Shown here: in pieces, positions 9,577-18,442 of the stretch | How the letters are laid out: every line of letters begins with the position of its first letter | How positions within the stretch are numbered: position 1 is the first letter of the stretch | Origin: Azospirillum agricola | GTDB taxonomy: Bacteria > Pseudomonadota > Alphaproteobacteria > Azospirillales > Azospirillaceae | DNA: 64,000 nucleotides | Assembly (NCBI RefSeq): GCF_017876095.1 | Contig: NZ_JAGINM010000003.1 | Location: 375,491 to 439,490 of the forward strand | Direction: 5' to 3' | Notes under the pieces: generated by a model | The model's database searches: none | The model's input: only the letters and a program-made list of their open reading frames with translations | Told to the model about the DNA's origin: nothing | Position numbers and translations under genes: made by a program

Positions 9577-9885
9577 GCGGGCTTTTCCCGGACCGGACCC
9601 GTGATCGTGGCGCGGCACGCTTTGGCGGGACCGGTTCCAGGGCTTCGAAGCGGTTGCCGCGCTTCCCGGTGGAGCCCGGCCGGCTTCTTGCCGCTTCTTG
9701 CCGCCGGATGCGGAGACCGGTTCACCGCGCCATCGCTCCCGTGCTGTGGACAAAAACTGTCGCGGGAGAGCAACAAAACGTGTTAATCACCATTATTGGG
9801 CGGCTTTATTTCGCATGACGCCACCAAGGGTGATGGTTGGACACCGGGCATCGCCTTTTTTCAATGAAAAGAAGGGCGCGAATTC
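9577..9885. other. intergenic region before the binding-protein gene
   Basis: This 309-bp gap holds no credible gene. Its first part is GC-rich with a short direct repeat (CTTCTTGCCG twice near 9687-9706). The last ~100 bp, from about 9775, are clearly more AT-rich and probably carry the promoter of the solute-binding protein gene. I found no convincing intrinsic terminator and no clear sigma-54 element. Confidence 0.5.
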
Positions 9886-11508
9886 ATGCAAGCGAAGCGC
9901 AATGGCCTGAGAAAATCCATTCTCCCATTGGGTGTAATCGCGTTGCTGGGCGCAGGTTTCGCGGCGCCGTCACAGGCGGCGAAGACCCTGGTCTTCTGTT
10001 CGGAAGGCAACCCTGACTATCTCAGCCCGCCGCTCGCGCGGACCACCACCAGTTTCGACGCCATCACGCCGGTCTTCGACACGCTGGTCCGTTTCGATCC
10101 CGCCACCCAGACCATCGTGCCGGGGCTGGCCGAATCCTGGACCGTGTCGCCGGACGGGCTGGTCTACACCTTCACGCTGCGGACGGACGCGGTCTTCCAC
10201 GGCACCGCCGACTTCAAGCCGAGCCGGGCACTGAACGCCGAGGACGTGCTGTTCAGCTTCCAGCGGCAATGGCGGGCCGACCATCCCTACCACCGGGTCA
10301 GCGGCCTGACCTACGACTACTTCCGCGACCTGTCGATGCCGGCGCTGCTGAAGAGCATCGAGGCGGTCGACGCGCGGACGGTGCGCTTCACCCTGAACCG
10401 TCCGGAGGCGCCCTTCCTGGCCGATCTCAGCATGGTGTTCGCGTCGATCGCCTCGGCGGAATACGCCGAGCACATGCTGAGGAAAGGCACGCCGGATGAG
10501 TTCGACCGCGCGCCTCTGGGCACCGGCCCCTTCCAGCTGGTGTCCTACCAGAAGGGCGCCACCGTCCGCTTCAAGGCGTTCGCGGAGCATTGGGGCGGCA
10601 AGCCGCCGCTCGACAGCCTGGTGTTCTCGATCACGCCGAACGCCGCCGTCCGGCTGAACAAGCTCCAGTCCGGCGAATGCCACGTCATGCCCTTCCCCAA
10701 CCTCGCCGACCTGCCCAAGGTGGAGGCCGACCCCAACCTGACGCTGATGCGGCAGGAGGGGTTCAACGTCGCCTTCATGACCTTCAACGTCCAGAAGAAG
10801 CCGTTCGACGACGTGCGGGTCCGCCGCGCCGTCAGCATGGCGATCGACAAGGCGACGCTGGTCGAGGCGATCTACGGCACCGCCGGGCGGACGGCCAAGA
10901 ATCCGCTGCCGCCCACGACCTGGGCCTACAACGACGCCATCGTCGATCTTCCCTACGACCCGCGGCAGGCGGTCCGGCTGCTGGCCGAGGCCGGCTACCC
11001 GGAGGGCTTCGCGACGGAGCTCTGGCACATGCCGGTGACCCGCCCCTACATGCCCGACGCCAAGCGCGCGGCCGAGATGATGCGCAACGACCTTGCCAAG
11101 ATCGGCGTCCGGGCGACGCTGGTGACCGACGACTGGTCGGTCTACATGAAGCGGCTGATGAACGGCGACCACCAGGCCGGCATGATCGGCTGGACCAGCG
11201 ACAACGGCGACCCCGACAACTTCCTCTACACGCTGCTGAGCTGCGAGGGCGCCCGCCCCGGCGGCGGCAACATGGCGAAATGGTGCGATCCCGATTTCGA
11301 GAAACTGATCGTCCGCGCCAAGCAGACGACCGACACCGCCCTGCGCACGACGCTGTACCATCAGGCCCAGGAGGTCTTCAAACGCGAGGCGCCCTGGCTG
11401 CCGCTCGCCCATTCGATGGTCTTCATGGTGGTGCGCAAGGAGGTCCGGGGCTACCGGATGCATCCCTTCGGCCTGCACGTCTTCCGCAGCGTCGACCTGG
11501 ACCGCTGA
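9886..11508 (+). CDS. family 5 (DppA/OppA-type) extracellular solute-binding protein
   Basis: A 540-residue periplasmic binding protein with a Sec signal peptide ('ILPLGVIALLGAGFAAPSQA', cleaved near residue 31). The SBP_bac_5 fold is shown by 'FDPATQTIVPGLAESW', 'LNAEDVLFSFQRQW' and 'RAVSMAIDKATLVEAIYG'. Members bind peptides, haem, nickel chelates or sugars for ABC import. No permease or ATPase gene lies next to it. Instead it is followed by a TorS-like sensor kinase and a CheY-like regulator in the same direction. It may therefore serve a distant Dpp-type permease, or present a ligand to the kinase in the manner of TorT. The ligand cannot be told from sequence. Confidence 0.9.
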   Translation: MQAKRNGLRKSILPLGVIALLGAGFAAPSQAAKTLVFCSEGNPDYLSPPLARTTTSFDAITPVFDTLVRFDPATQTIVPGLAESWTVSPDGLVYTFTLRTDAVFHGTADFKPSRALNAEDVLFSFQRQWRADHPYHRVSGLTYDYFRDLSMPALLKSIEAVDARTVRFTLNRPEAPFLADLSMVFASIASAEYAEHMLRKGTPDEFDRAPLGTGPFQLVSYQKGATVRFKAFAEHWGGKPPLDSLVFSITPNAAVRLNKLQSGECHVMPFPNLADLPKVEADPNLTLMRQEGFNVAFMTFNVQKKPFDDVRVRRAVSMAIDKATLVEAIYGTAGRTAKNPLPPTTWAYNDAIVDLPYDPRQAVRLLAEAGYPEGFATELWHMPVTRPYMPDAKRAAEMMRNDLAKIGVRATLVTDDWSVYMKRLMNGDHQAGMIGWTSDNGDPDNFLYTLLSCEGARPGGGNMAKWCDPDFEKLIVRAKQTTDTALRTTLYHQAQEVFKREAPWLPLAHSMVFMVVRKEVRGYRMHPFGLHVFRSVDLDR

Positions 11509-11568
11509 CGCCGTGGCCCGCGCGCCCCTGATCCACGCCCCTGATCCACGTCCCATGACACGCGCCCG

Positions 11569-14500
11569 ATGACCCGCGCCGGCATCGCGCAACGGATCGC
11601 CGCCGTCGGCGGCGTGCCCGTGCTGGTCGCGGCGGCCATCGCGGTCGCCGCGTGGTTCCTGCTGGCCCAGGCCGACCGGGCGCGGCAGTCGGCGGTCATC
11701 GCCGGCACGGTCTACCGCGAGCTGATGGGCGCGGCGGCGGCGCGGTCGGACTACCTGCACGCGGCCCCGGCCAGACGCGCGCCCCAGGCCGCGCTGTTCG
11801 ACGCGCGGACGGCGGAGGCCCGCCGCCAGCTGGACGCGCTGGCGGCGCTGGCCGGCGACGGCGAGCTGACGGCGGCGGTCGCCGCCAACCGGCGGACGCT
11901 GGGCGGCTACGCCGAGCGGATGGAGCGGTTCAAGGCGGTCACCGAAGGGAACGACGCCCTGATCGCCACCATGGCGCAGCAGGCGGCGCGGCTGGTCGAG
12001 ATCACCGACAGCGCCCGCCAGCGCCAGCGCATCGCCAACATCCGCTTTTCCGAAAGCATCGCCGAATCCGATCGGCGGCTGCGCCTGAACCGGGACGTGC
12101 TGGACCACGCGCGCGGCCTGCGCAACGCCCTGGCCGGTCTGTGGCGCTACGAGGCCACCCGGCTGGCGGCGGTGGACGAGGCGGCGACCCAACTCGACAT
12201 CAACGTCCTGACCGCCCGTCTGCAACTGACCGCCAAGGCCCTGGACGAGGCGATGGCCGGCATGGCCGGGCAGCCCGCCACCGGGCAAACCGCCCCTGGC
12301 CAGGCCGACTCCGGGCAGCCGGCGGCCCCGGACAGTTTCGCGGCGGTGACGGCCGATCTGGGGCAGGCGCTCGCCGCGCGGACCCCGGTGCAGGGACTGG
12401 CGCGGGCGCTTGACGGGCGGATCGACCAGATCATCAACATCCACAGCACCGCCTACGCCTCGGTCCAGGACGAGCTGACCGAGCTGACCGGCCACGCGGT
12501 GGAGGCCAACGAGACCGAGCAGGAGGTCCAGAACATCGCCGTCGCGGTGCTGAAGCTGACCGGCCGCACCGCCGACGCCGTGGTCCAGCGCGACACGGCC
12601 GCCGCCACCCGCATCCTCGGCGACGCCGCCCTGCTGGAGGAGACCATGGCGCGGCTGCCGATCCCGCCGCTGATCCAGGGCGACATGATCGACGCGACGG
12701 ACAGCTGGCGCCGCAGCCTGACCCTGGCGAAGGACGGGCTGGCCCGGCAGGAGGCGATGATCGCCGAGATGGACGCCGACGCCGGGACGATGGCGGCGGG
12801 CGCCCACCGGCTGAACGACGCCTTCGGCGACAACGCCGAACGGATCGGCGCCATCCTGCGCAGCATCCTGGCGCTGGGGGCGACGGCGGGGCTGCTGCTG
12901 GCCGCGACGGCAACCCTCCTCGTCGCCCGCTCGATCACCCGGCCGATCCAGAGCCTTCAGCGGCAGATGGTGCGTCTGGCCGAAAGCCCGCTGGCCGGCC
13001 AGCACCCCGCCGAGGCCATCGCCGAGACCGACCGCCGCGACGAGCTGGGCGCCATGGCGCGCGCCGTGCAGCTCTTCGTCACCGAGATCGGCCAGCGCGA
13101 GATCGCGCTGCATCAGGCCCGCGACCAGGCGGTGGAGGCGACGCTCGCCAAATCCTCGTTCCTGGCGATGATGAGCCACGAGATCCGCACGCCGATGAAC
13201 GGCGTCACCGGCATGGCGGAGATGCTGGGCCAGACCGACCTGACCGACGAGCAGCGCGGCATGGTCGGCGTCATCCGCAGCTCGGCGCGGGCGTTGCTGA
13301 CGATCATCAACGACATCCTGGACTTCTCCAAGATCGAGGCCGGGAAGCTGGAGATCGAATCCATCGCCTTCTCGCTGACCGAGGTGGTGGAGGACGCCGC
13401 CGAGCTGGTCACCGGCCGGGCCGAGGAGAAGGCCCTCGATCTGGTGGTGCTGATCGACGACGGCGTTCCCGACCAGCTGCTGGGCGACCCGACCCGGCTG
13501 CGGCAGGTGCTGATAAACCTCGCCGGCAACGCCATCAAGTTCACCGAGAGCGGCCATGTCGCCCTGCGGGTCCGGCGCCTGCCCGGCGGCGACGACGCGG
13601 CGGAAAGCGCGCGGCTGCGCTTCACCGTGTCCGACACCGGCATCGGCCTGACCGGGGAACAGCGCGCCCGCCTGTTCCAGCCCTTCCAGCAGGCCGACAG
13701 CTCCACCTCGCGCCGCTTCGGCGGCACCGGGCTCGGGCTGACCATCTGCCACCGGCTGTGCGCGCTGATGGGCGGCGCGATCGGCGTCGATTCGGTGCAT
13801 GGGGAGGGCTCGACCTTCTGGTTCGAGCTGCCCTTCCCGATGGTGGCGCCCGAACCGCTGGCGCCCGCCGTCGCCATCGCCGACGCCCGCGTCGTCGCGG
13901 TCGGCTTCGACGGCCCCCGCCGCGCCGCCCTGGAGGGCATCCTGCGGGCCGGCGGCGTCGGCTCCGTCGCCTGGGTGGGCTACGACGACGACCCGCTGGC
14001 GCGGATCGCGGCGGTTTCGGCGGGCCCGGCACATGAGAGCGCACAGGAGGACGCACAGGAGGGCGCATCGGAGGAGACGCCGGGGGTGGCGGTCATTCTC
14101 CACACCGCCGGGACCACCGACGCGGCGATGGCCTGCGGCAAGCGGATCGTCGAGGCCGGTATCCGGCCGGCGCCGAAGGTGATGCTGACGGCGTCGCGGC
14201 TGCTGGTCTCCTCCCTGGGCGAGGCCGACCGCATCGGGCTGTTCTGCACGCTGACCCTGCCGCTGCGCCGCCAACGGCTGTGGCAGGTGCTGGCCGCCGT
14301 CCTCGGCCGCGCCAGCCTGGAACGGCGCGGCGGCGCGCAGGACGACGACGCGGCCGGCTGGACTCCCCCCCCGGTGGAGGAGGCCCGCGCGGCGGGCTGC
14401 CTGATCCTGGTGGCGGAGGACAACCCGATCAACCAGACGGTGATCCGCCGCATGCTGAACCAGCGCGGCTACGCGCTGGAGATGGCCGACGACGGCGTCC

Positions 14501-15243
14501 AGGCGTTGGCGCTGCACCGGCCGGGCCGCTACGGGCTGCTGCTGACGGATTTCCACATGCCGGAGATGGACGGCTTCACCCTGACCCGGATGCTGCGGCA
14601 GCGCGAGGAGAGCGAGGGGATCGATCGCCTGCCCATCGTCGCGCTGACCGCCGACGCCCTGCCCGGCACCGAGCAGCGCTGCCTGGAGGCCGGGATGGAC
14701 GGCTACCTGACCAAGCCCATCGACTCGCGGCTGCTGGCGGCGGTCCTCGACCGTCATCTGCCACGGGCGCGGGCGCTGCGCCGCCGGGCGCGGCCGGTCG
14801 AGCGCCTTGCGCCGCCTTCCCCCACGGCGGCTCCGGCCCGGACATGGCGGGACGCCGACATCGATCCGGCCATCTTCGACCTCGCCCAACTGGCCGGGAA
14901 CTTCGCGCCCGGCGATCCCGACGCCATCGCCTTCCTGGAGCGCTTCCTCGAGATGGTTCCCGGCCTGATCGGGACGGCGGCCGGCCGGCTGGCCGACGGC
15001 GACGCGGCGGCGGCCCGCGACGCGGTCCACACCCTGAAGGGAGCGTCCCTGTCCATCGGGGCGGCCCGGCTCGGGCAGTTGGCCGCCGACGCGCAGGATT
15101 GCCTGGACGCGGGCGATGCCGACACCGCCGCCCTTCTCGTCGATCTGCTGGCGCCGACGCAGGAGGAACTCGTCGAGGCCACCGCCGCCTTGCGGGAATT
15201 CACGGCCGGCATGGCGCCGTGCCGGGAAACGGAAACGCGTTAG
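11569..15243 (+). CDS. TorS-like hybrid sensor histidine kinase
   Basis: A 1224-residue membrane-bound phosphorelay kinase. The layout is TM1 (about 10-30), a large ~400-residue mostly helical periplasmic sensor, TM2 (about 430-453), HAMP, HisKA with phospho-acceptor H537 in 'MMSHEIRTPMNG', and an HATPase domain ('INLAGNAIKFTESG', 'GTGLGLTI' near 720). A first receiver-like segment (about 760-900) lacks a clear acceptor Asp. A true receiver follows ('AEDNPINQ'; acceptor D994 in 'LLTDFHMPEMDG'), then an Hpt domain with H1154 in 'VHTLKGASL'. The TorS architecture and the upstream binding protein suggest sensing through a periplasmic partner. The final phosphoacceptor may be the regulator 15 bp downstream. 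Confidence 0.92.
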   Translation: MTRAGIAQRIAAVGGVPVLVAAAIAVAAWFLLAQADRARQSAVIAGTVYRELMGAAAARSDYLHAAPARRAPQAALFDARTAEARRQLDALAALAGDGELTAAVAANRRTLGGYAERMERFKAVTEGNDALIATMAQQAARLVEITDSARQRQRIANIRFSESIAESDRRLRLNRDVLDHARGLRNALAGLWRYEATRLAAVDEAATQLDINVLTARLQLTAKALDEAMAGMAGQPATGQTAPGQADSGQPAAPDSFAAVTADLGQALAARTPVQGLARALDGRIDQIINIHSTAYASVQDELTELTGHAVEANETEQEVQNIAVAVLKLTGRTADAVVQRDTAAATRILGDAALLEETMARLPIPPLIQGDMIDATDSWRRSLTLAKDGLARQEAMIAEMDADAGTMAAGAHRLNDAFGDNAERIGAILRSILALGATAGLLLAATATLLVARSITRPIQSLQRQMVRLAESPLAGQHPAEAIAETDRRDELGAMARAVQLFVTEIGQREIALHQARDQAVEATLAKSSFLAMMSHEIRTPMNGVTGMAEMLGQTDLTDEQRGMVGVIRSSARALLTIINDILDFSKIEAGKLEIESIAFSLTEVVEDAAELVTGRAEEKALDLVVLIDDGVPDQLLGDPTRLRQVLINLAGNAIKFTESGHVALRVRRLPGGDDAAESARLRFTVSDTGIGLTGEQRARLFQPFQQADSSTSRRFGGTGLGLTICHRLCALMGGAIGVDSVHGEGSTFWFELPFPMVAPEPLAPAVAIADARVVAVGFDGPRRAALEGILRAGGVGSVAWVGYDDDPLARIAAVSAGPAHESAQEDAQEGASEETPGVAVILHTAGTTDAAMACGKRIVEAGIRPAPKVMLTASRLLVSSLGEADRIGLFCTLTLPLRRQRLWQVLAAVLGRASLERRGGAQDDDAAGWTPPPVEEARAAGCLILVAEDNPINQTVIRRMLNQRGYALEMADDGVQALALHRPGRYGLLLTDFHMPEMDGFTLTRMLRQREESEGIDRLPIVALTADALPGTEQRCLEAGMDGYLTKPIDSRLLAAVLDRHLPRARALRRRARPVERLAPPSPTAAPARTWRDADIDPAIFDLAQLAGNFAPGDPDAIAFLERFLEMVPGLIGTAAGRLADGDAAAARDAVHTLKGASLSIGAARLGQLAADAQDCLDAGDADTAALLVDLLAPTQEELVEATAALREFTAGMAPCRETETR

Positions 15244-15258
15244 GGAACGGAAACGATC

Positions 15259-15702
15259 ATGGCCTCCATCGACTACTCGAAGCTCCGCGTCCTGGTCGTC
15301 GAGGACGACGCCTTCACCCGCGACCTGATCCGCAAGGTCCTGAAGGACATCGGGGTGCGGTCCCTGTCGGAAAGCGCGAACGGCAAGGACGGGCTGATGG
15401 AGGTGGTGCGGACGCGGCCCGACATCGTGTTCTGCGACATCCACATGGCACCAATGAACGGCCGCCAGTTTCTCCAGGCGGTGCGCGGCATCAAGGTGAA
15501 GGACGTGAACCGGACGCCGGTCGTCTTCCTGACCGCCGACGCCGACATCAGCCATGTCCGCTTCGCCAAGGAGCACCAGGTCAATGGCTATCTGGTCAAG
15601 CCGATCAGCCTGACGAAGCTTCGCGACGCCATCGACCTCGCCATCGGCAACGCCAACGCCCAGCGCGAACAGGAGGGCGTGGCGGAAAACGGGCTGTCCT
15701 GA
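15259..15702 (+). CDS. CheY-like single-domain response regulator
   Basis: A 147-residue stand-alone receiver domain. The acidic pocket is in 'VLVVEDDAFTRDL', the phospho-acceptor Asp in 'IVFCDIHMAPMNG', the switch Thr in 'VVFLTADAD' and the Lys in 'GYLVKPIS'. No output domain follows, only a short Gln/Glu-rich tail. It starts 15 bp after the hybrid kinase stop and is likely the phosphate acceptor of that kinase's Hpt domain, acting by protein-protein contact. Whether it feeds into chemotaxis or another phosphorelay cannot be read from the sequence. Confidence 0.9.
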   Translation: MASIDYSKLRVLVVEDDAFTRDLIRKVLKDIGVRSLSESANGKDGLMEVVRTRPDIVFCDIHMAPMNGRQFLQAVRGIKVKDVNRTPVVFLTADADISHVRFAKEHQVNGYLVKPISLTKLRDAIDLAIGNANAQREQEGVAENGLS

Positions 15703-15770
15703 CGGCGTTTCCGGACGCGGGTGGGCGGCTTCCCGCATCGGCGTCCATCGTCTTGCGCCGATGATTCCGA

Positions 15771-16022
15771 TCAGGATTGTCCGCGCGACACCCGGTACCA
15801 GTGCTCGGCGTGCTGGCGGCAGAATTCGGCCTCCACCGGATCGCCGTTGCGCGCCGCGTCCTCGGCGCGCGACAGCCACTGCGCCTGCTTCTGCTCCGGC
15901 GACCCGCCGACGCGCGGTGGCTGCTGCGGCCGGCTCGGCTGGAAGGAGGGCGGGGAGGCGGCGTCGGACCGGCGGCGGCCGGCTTTGGCGCGAAAACGCG
16001 GGGTCTGGGATCCGGGGGCCAT
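15771..16022 (-). CDS. small DUF4167-like protein
   Basis: An 83-residue basic protein. The C-terminal ~36 residues ('QWLSRAEDAARNGDPVEAE...QHAEHWYRV') resemble the DUF4167 core of alphaproteobacteria, in which similar 'DRVxAExYYQHAEHYFRV' text occurs. The N-terminal half is Arg/Pro/Ser-rich and low in complexity. Usual DUF4167 proteins are longer and carry extended RNA-binding-like basic tails, so this is a short version. Function is unknown. It is convergent with the response regulator gene, and the Shine-Dalgarno is weak. Confidence 0.6.
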   Translation of the reverse strand: MAPGSQTPRFRAKAGRRRSDAASPPSFQPSRPQQPPRVGGSPEQKQAQWLSRAEDAARNGDPVEAEFCRQHAEHWYRVSRGQS

Positions 16023-16330
16023 TGGCTCGTGCCTGGGGAATGCGATGCCCAGCCGACGGAGGCTTGGGCGGGGTGGAGTCTAACGGCGTGGCGGAGCGTT
16101 GTCACCCGTGGCGGTGCCGGTGTCGAGGAAAGGCTTGGCCGACCGGTCGCTGCTCGACAAGGCGCCATCGGTGCGTGGCGATGACAGGCTGATGGTGCTG
16201 GCGGCCGGCATTGCCCGGGCGAATCCGACGCTGCCGCTCCGGGCGGTCGGCGCCCAGCCGGGACGATGCGGGGGGTGACTCCGCGCGGCGGGGCGCCGTT
16301 GGGCGGTGGCGGTGGCGGCGGCGGCGGCGG
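16023..16330. other. intergenic region with GGC-rich simple repeat
   Basis: A 308-bp gap without a credible gene. It ends in a low-complexity GGC/GGT run (about 16300-16331) directly downstream of the MmyB-type regulator stop codon. It presumably contains the promoter of the DUF4167-like gene. No terminator was recognised. Confidence 0.45.
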
Positions 16331-17185
16331 TCAAGGGCTTCCCATTCCGTTTTTCCGACCGATCAGCGCACGGATGCGCTCCTTGACCCGTTCGTCCAGC
16401 GGGTTGTAGACCAGCAGCCCCAGATCGGGACGGCCATCGACGGCGAAAGCCGAATATTCCATCGCGAAGCTGCCCAGTTCCGGATGCTGGAGGTGCTTGA
16501 CCCCCTCGCCCGGCGCATGAACGTCGTTCTCCTTCCAGAACCTGGCGAAATCCGCACTCGCCCTGCACAGCTCGTCAACGAGCTCGGCGATCTCCTTCAC
16601 GGCGCCGGCGCGTGCGGCATCGACGCGGAAGGCGCCGACCAGGAACCGGGCCACGCCCTCCCAGTCCTTTTGCTTGGATTGGATCGCCGGGTTGCAGAAC
16701 ACCAGCCGCAGGATGTTCCGCTGATCGGGGGGAAGCGTGCCGTAATCGGTCAGAACCACCGCGGCGGCGGGATTCCAGGCCAGCACGTCCCAGGTCGCCG
16801 TCTTGATGAAGGCTGGACAGGCGTCGAACGCGTCCAGCAGCCGTTGCAGACGGGGGCTGACGCCTTGCGCTGGCCTGTAGCGCATCTCCGGCGGCCGGCC
16901 GAGCGCCAGAATGAACAGATGCTCCCGCTCCAGGTCGGTGAGCATCAGGCTGCCGGCGATCCGGTCCAGCACGTCGGCCGATGGGGCTCCTCCCCGTCCC
17001 TGCTCCAGCCATGTGTACCAGGTCGGGCTGATGTTGGCGCGCTGCGCCACCTCCTCCCTGCGCAGTCCCGGCGTGCGGCGGCGTCCGGAGAAGCCGAAGG
17101 CCGCCGGATCAAGCCGTGTGCGGCGGTCCCGCAGGAAGGCGGCGAGCGAACTGGGCGTGCTGGTCTGTCTGGAGCCGGTCCGCAT
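16331..17185 (-). CDS. MmyB-type XRE family transcriptional regulator
   Basis: A 284-residue regulator. The N-terminal HTH (about 10-75) carries the signature 'RTPGLRREEVAQRANIS' and 'YTWLEQGRG'. It is followed by the MmyB-like ligand-binding domain ('LDAFDACPAFIKTATWDVLAWNPAA' region, PAS-like) typical of this family in actinobacteria and proteobacteria. Such regulators usually repress a divergently transcribed oxidoreductase gene; here the neighbour across 101 bp is an SDR. The effector is unknown. Confidence 0.88.
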   Translation of the reverse strand: MRTGSRQTSTPSSLAAFLRDRRTRLDPAAFGFSGRRRTPGLRREEVAQRANISPTWYTWLEQGRGGAPSADVLDRIAGSLMLTDLEREHLFILALGRPPEMRYRPAQGVSPRLQRLLDAFDACPAFIKTATWDVLAWNPAAAVVLTDYGTLPPDQRNILRLVFCNPAIQSKQKDWEGVARFLVGAFRVDAARAGAVKEIAELVDELCRASADFARFWKENDVHAPGEGVKHLQHPELGSFAMEYSAFAVDGRPDLGLLVYNPLDERVKERIRALIGRKNGMGSP

Positions 17186-17286
17186 GGCGATCCTGGTAGC
17201 CGCTATACTAGGAAAACGTCACTACTTTAACAGGATATCATGCGGCGTCAGAGTGGAGGCGACGGAATTGGAAAGGTGATTTCCCC
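17186..17286. promoter_or_regulatory. divergent promoter region, MmyB regulator / SDR
   Basis: The 101 bp between the two divergent starts hold the only AT-rich stretch nearby (about 17195-17240, including 'CTATACTAGG' and 'CTACTTTAACAGGATATC'). It must carry both promoters and probably the operator of the MmyB-type regulator. Exact boxes cannot be assigned. Confidence 0.45.
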
Positions 17287-18174
17287 ATGCGCGTTTTTCT
17301 CACCGGCGCCACCGGCTTCATCGGCCGGGCCGTGCTTTCCGAACTGCTGAAGGCCGGTCACCAGGTTATCGGCCTGACCCGGTCGGCGGAGGGCGCCCAT
17401 TCCCTCGCAGCCGCCGGTGCCGAGGCGCACCACGGCACGCTGGAGGATTTGGCGAGCATCCGAAGCGGTGCCGAAGGAGCCGACGCCGTGATCCACGCCG
17501 CGTTCGACCACGACTTCTCGCGTTTCGCCGAGAATTGCGAGAAGGACCGCCGGGTGATCGGCGCGTTGGGCGAGGTGCTGAAGGACTCGGGCCGCCCGCT
17601 GCTGATCACCTCCGGGATTGGCATGGGCGGTGCCGGCGATGGCCAGCCGGCCCGCGAGGATGTCTTCAACGATGCCCACCCCAATCCACGCATCGCTTCG
17701 GAGCGGGCCGGCAACGACCTGCTGGATGCCGGCGTCAACCTGGCCGTGATGCGGCTACCCCAGGTTCACGACACGCGGAAGCAGGGGCTGATCACTCCGC
17801 TGATCGCGATCTTTCGCGAAAAGGGCGTCGCATCCTACATCGGAGAGGGACGCAACCGCTGGTCCGCCGGTCATTTGAACGACGTCGCCCGTCTCTATCG
17901 GCTGGCGATCGAGGCGGCGGAGCCCGGCGCACGCTACCACGCGGTCGGCGAGGAAGGGGTCGAGATCCGCGAGATCGTGGAAGCCCTGGCCCGCGGCCTG
18001 GGGATTTCGGCAGTCTCCATCCCGCTGGACAAGGCGGCCGAACATTTTGGCTGGATGGCGATGTTCGCGGGCGCCGACATGGCGGCGTCCAGCGTCCTGA
18101 CGCAGGCGAGGCTCGGCTGGCGTCCGGAGGGGCCGGGCCTCATCGCCGACCTCGATGCGATGCGCCATGCCTGA
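17287..18174 (+). CDS. NAD(P)-dependent SDR / epimerase-family oxidoreductase
   Basis: A 295-residue extended or atypical SDR. The N-terminal Rossmann motif is 'VFLTGATGFIGRAVL'. The mid-region contains 'PLLITSGIGMGG' and 'ARYHAVGEEGVEIREIVEALARGLG', common in the NAD-dependent epimerase/dehydratase subgroup related to nucleoside-diphosphate-sugar epimerases (COG0451). No complete YxxxK active site is obvious, so this may be a reductase-like or regulatory member. It is divergent from the MmyB-type regulator, which probably controls it. Confidence 0.85.
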   Translation: MRVFLTGATGFIGRAVLSELLKAGHQVIGLTRSAEGAHSLAAAGAEAHHGTLEDLASIRSGAEGADAVIHAAFDHDFSRFAENCEKDRRVIGALGEVLKDSGRPLLITSGIGMGGAGDGQPAREDVFNDAHPNPRIASERAGNDLLDAGVNLAVMRLPQVHDTRKQGLITPLIAIFREKGVASYIGEGRNRWSAGHLNDVARLYRLAIEAAEPGARYHAVGEEGVEIREIVEALARGLGISAVSIPLDKAAEHFGWMAMFAGADMAASSVLTQARLGWRPEGPGLIADLDAMRHA

Positions 18175-18442
18175 CACGGGGGGGCCGGACCATCGCTGCC
18201 CCGCCCATTGTGGGCGGCCGCCTCGCGGAAGCCCACGAAGATCCGCTTGGCGACGCCCTTCCGGCCCAGCCGCACCGGGCGCACTCGGTGGGGCTCCGCC
18301 GCAATCTGTCCGGGAAACGGGGCCGCCCAACAATCAGGGCAAGCCGGCAAAATATCCCGTCATCCGTTACGGAATATCAATGCATGTATGACACACATGT
18401 TCCAGCAGTCGGTCCTGTCCGAATTGGAACCGTGGGGAGTAC

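Noticed and set aside
9601..9640. Possible sigma-54 promoter (TGGCGCGGCACGCTTTGGC)
   Set aside because: The GG-N10-GC spacing does not fit the -24/-12 consensus.
9970..15879. A 1969-codon open frame on the minus strand
   Set aside because: It lies antisense to the binding-protein, kinase and regulator genes, which show clear family motifs. High GC content keeps the opposite third-position frame open; the product is low-complexity Arg/Gly/Val-rich with no motif.
16300..16331. GGC/GGT repeats considered as a CRISPR or structured repeat
   Set aside because: Only a short simple-sequence run, with no spacers and no fixed repeat unit.
18175..18442. Small open frames between the SDR and chemoreceptor genes
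   Set aside because: No Shine-Dalgarno or family resemblance; composition is that of a promoter-bearing gap.
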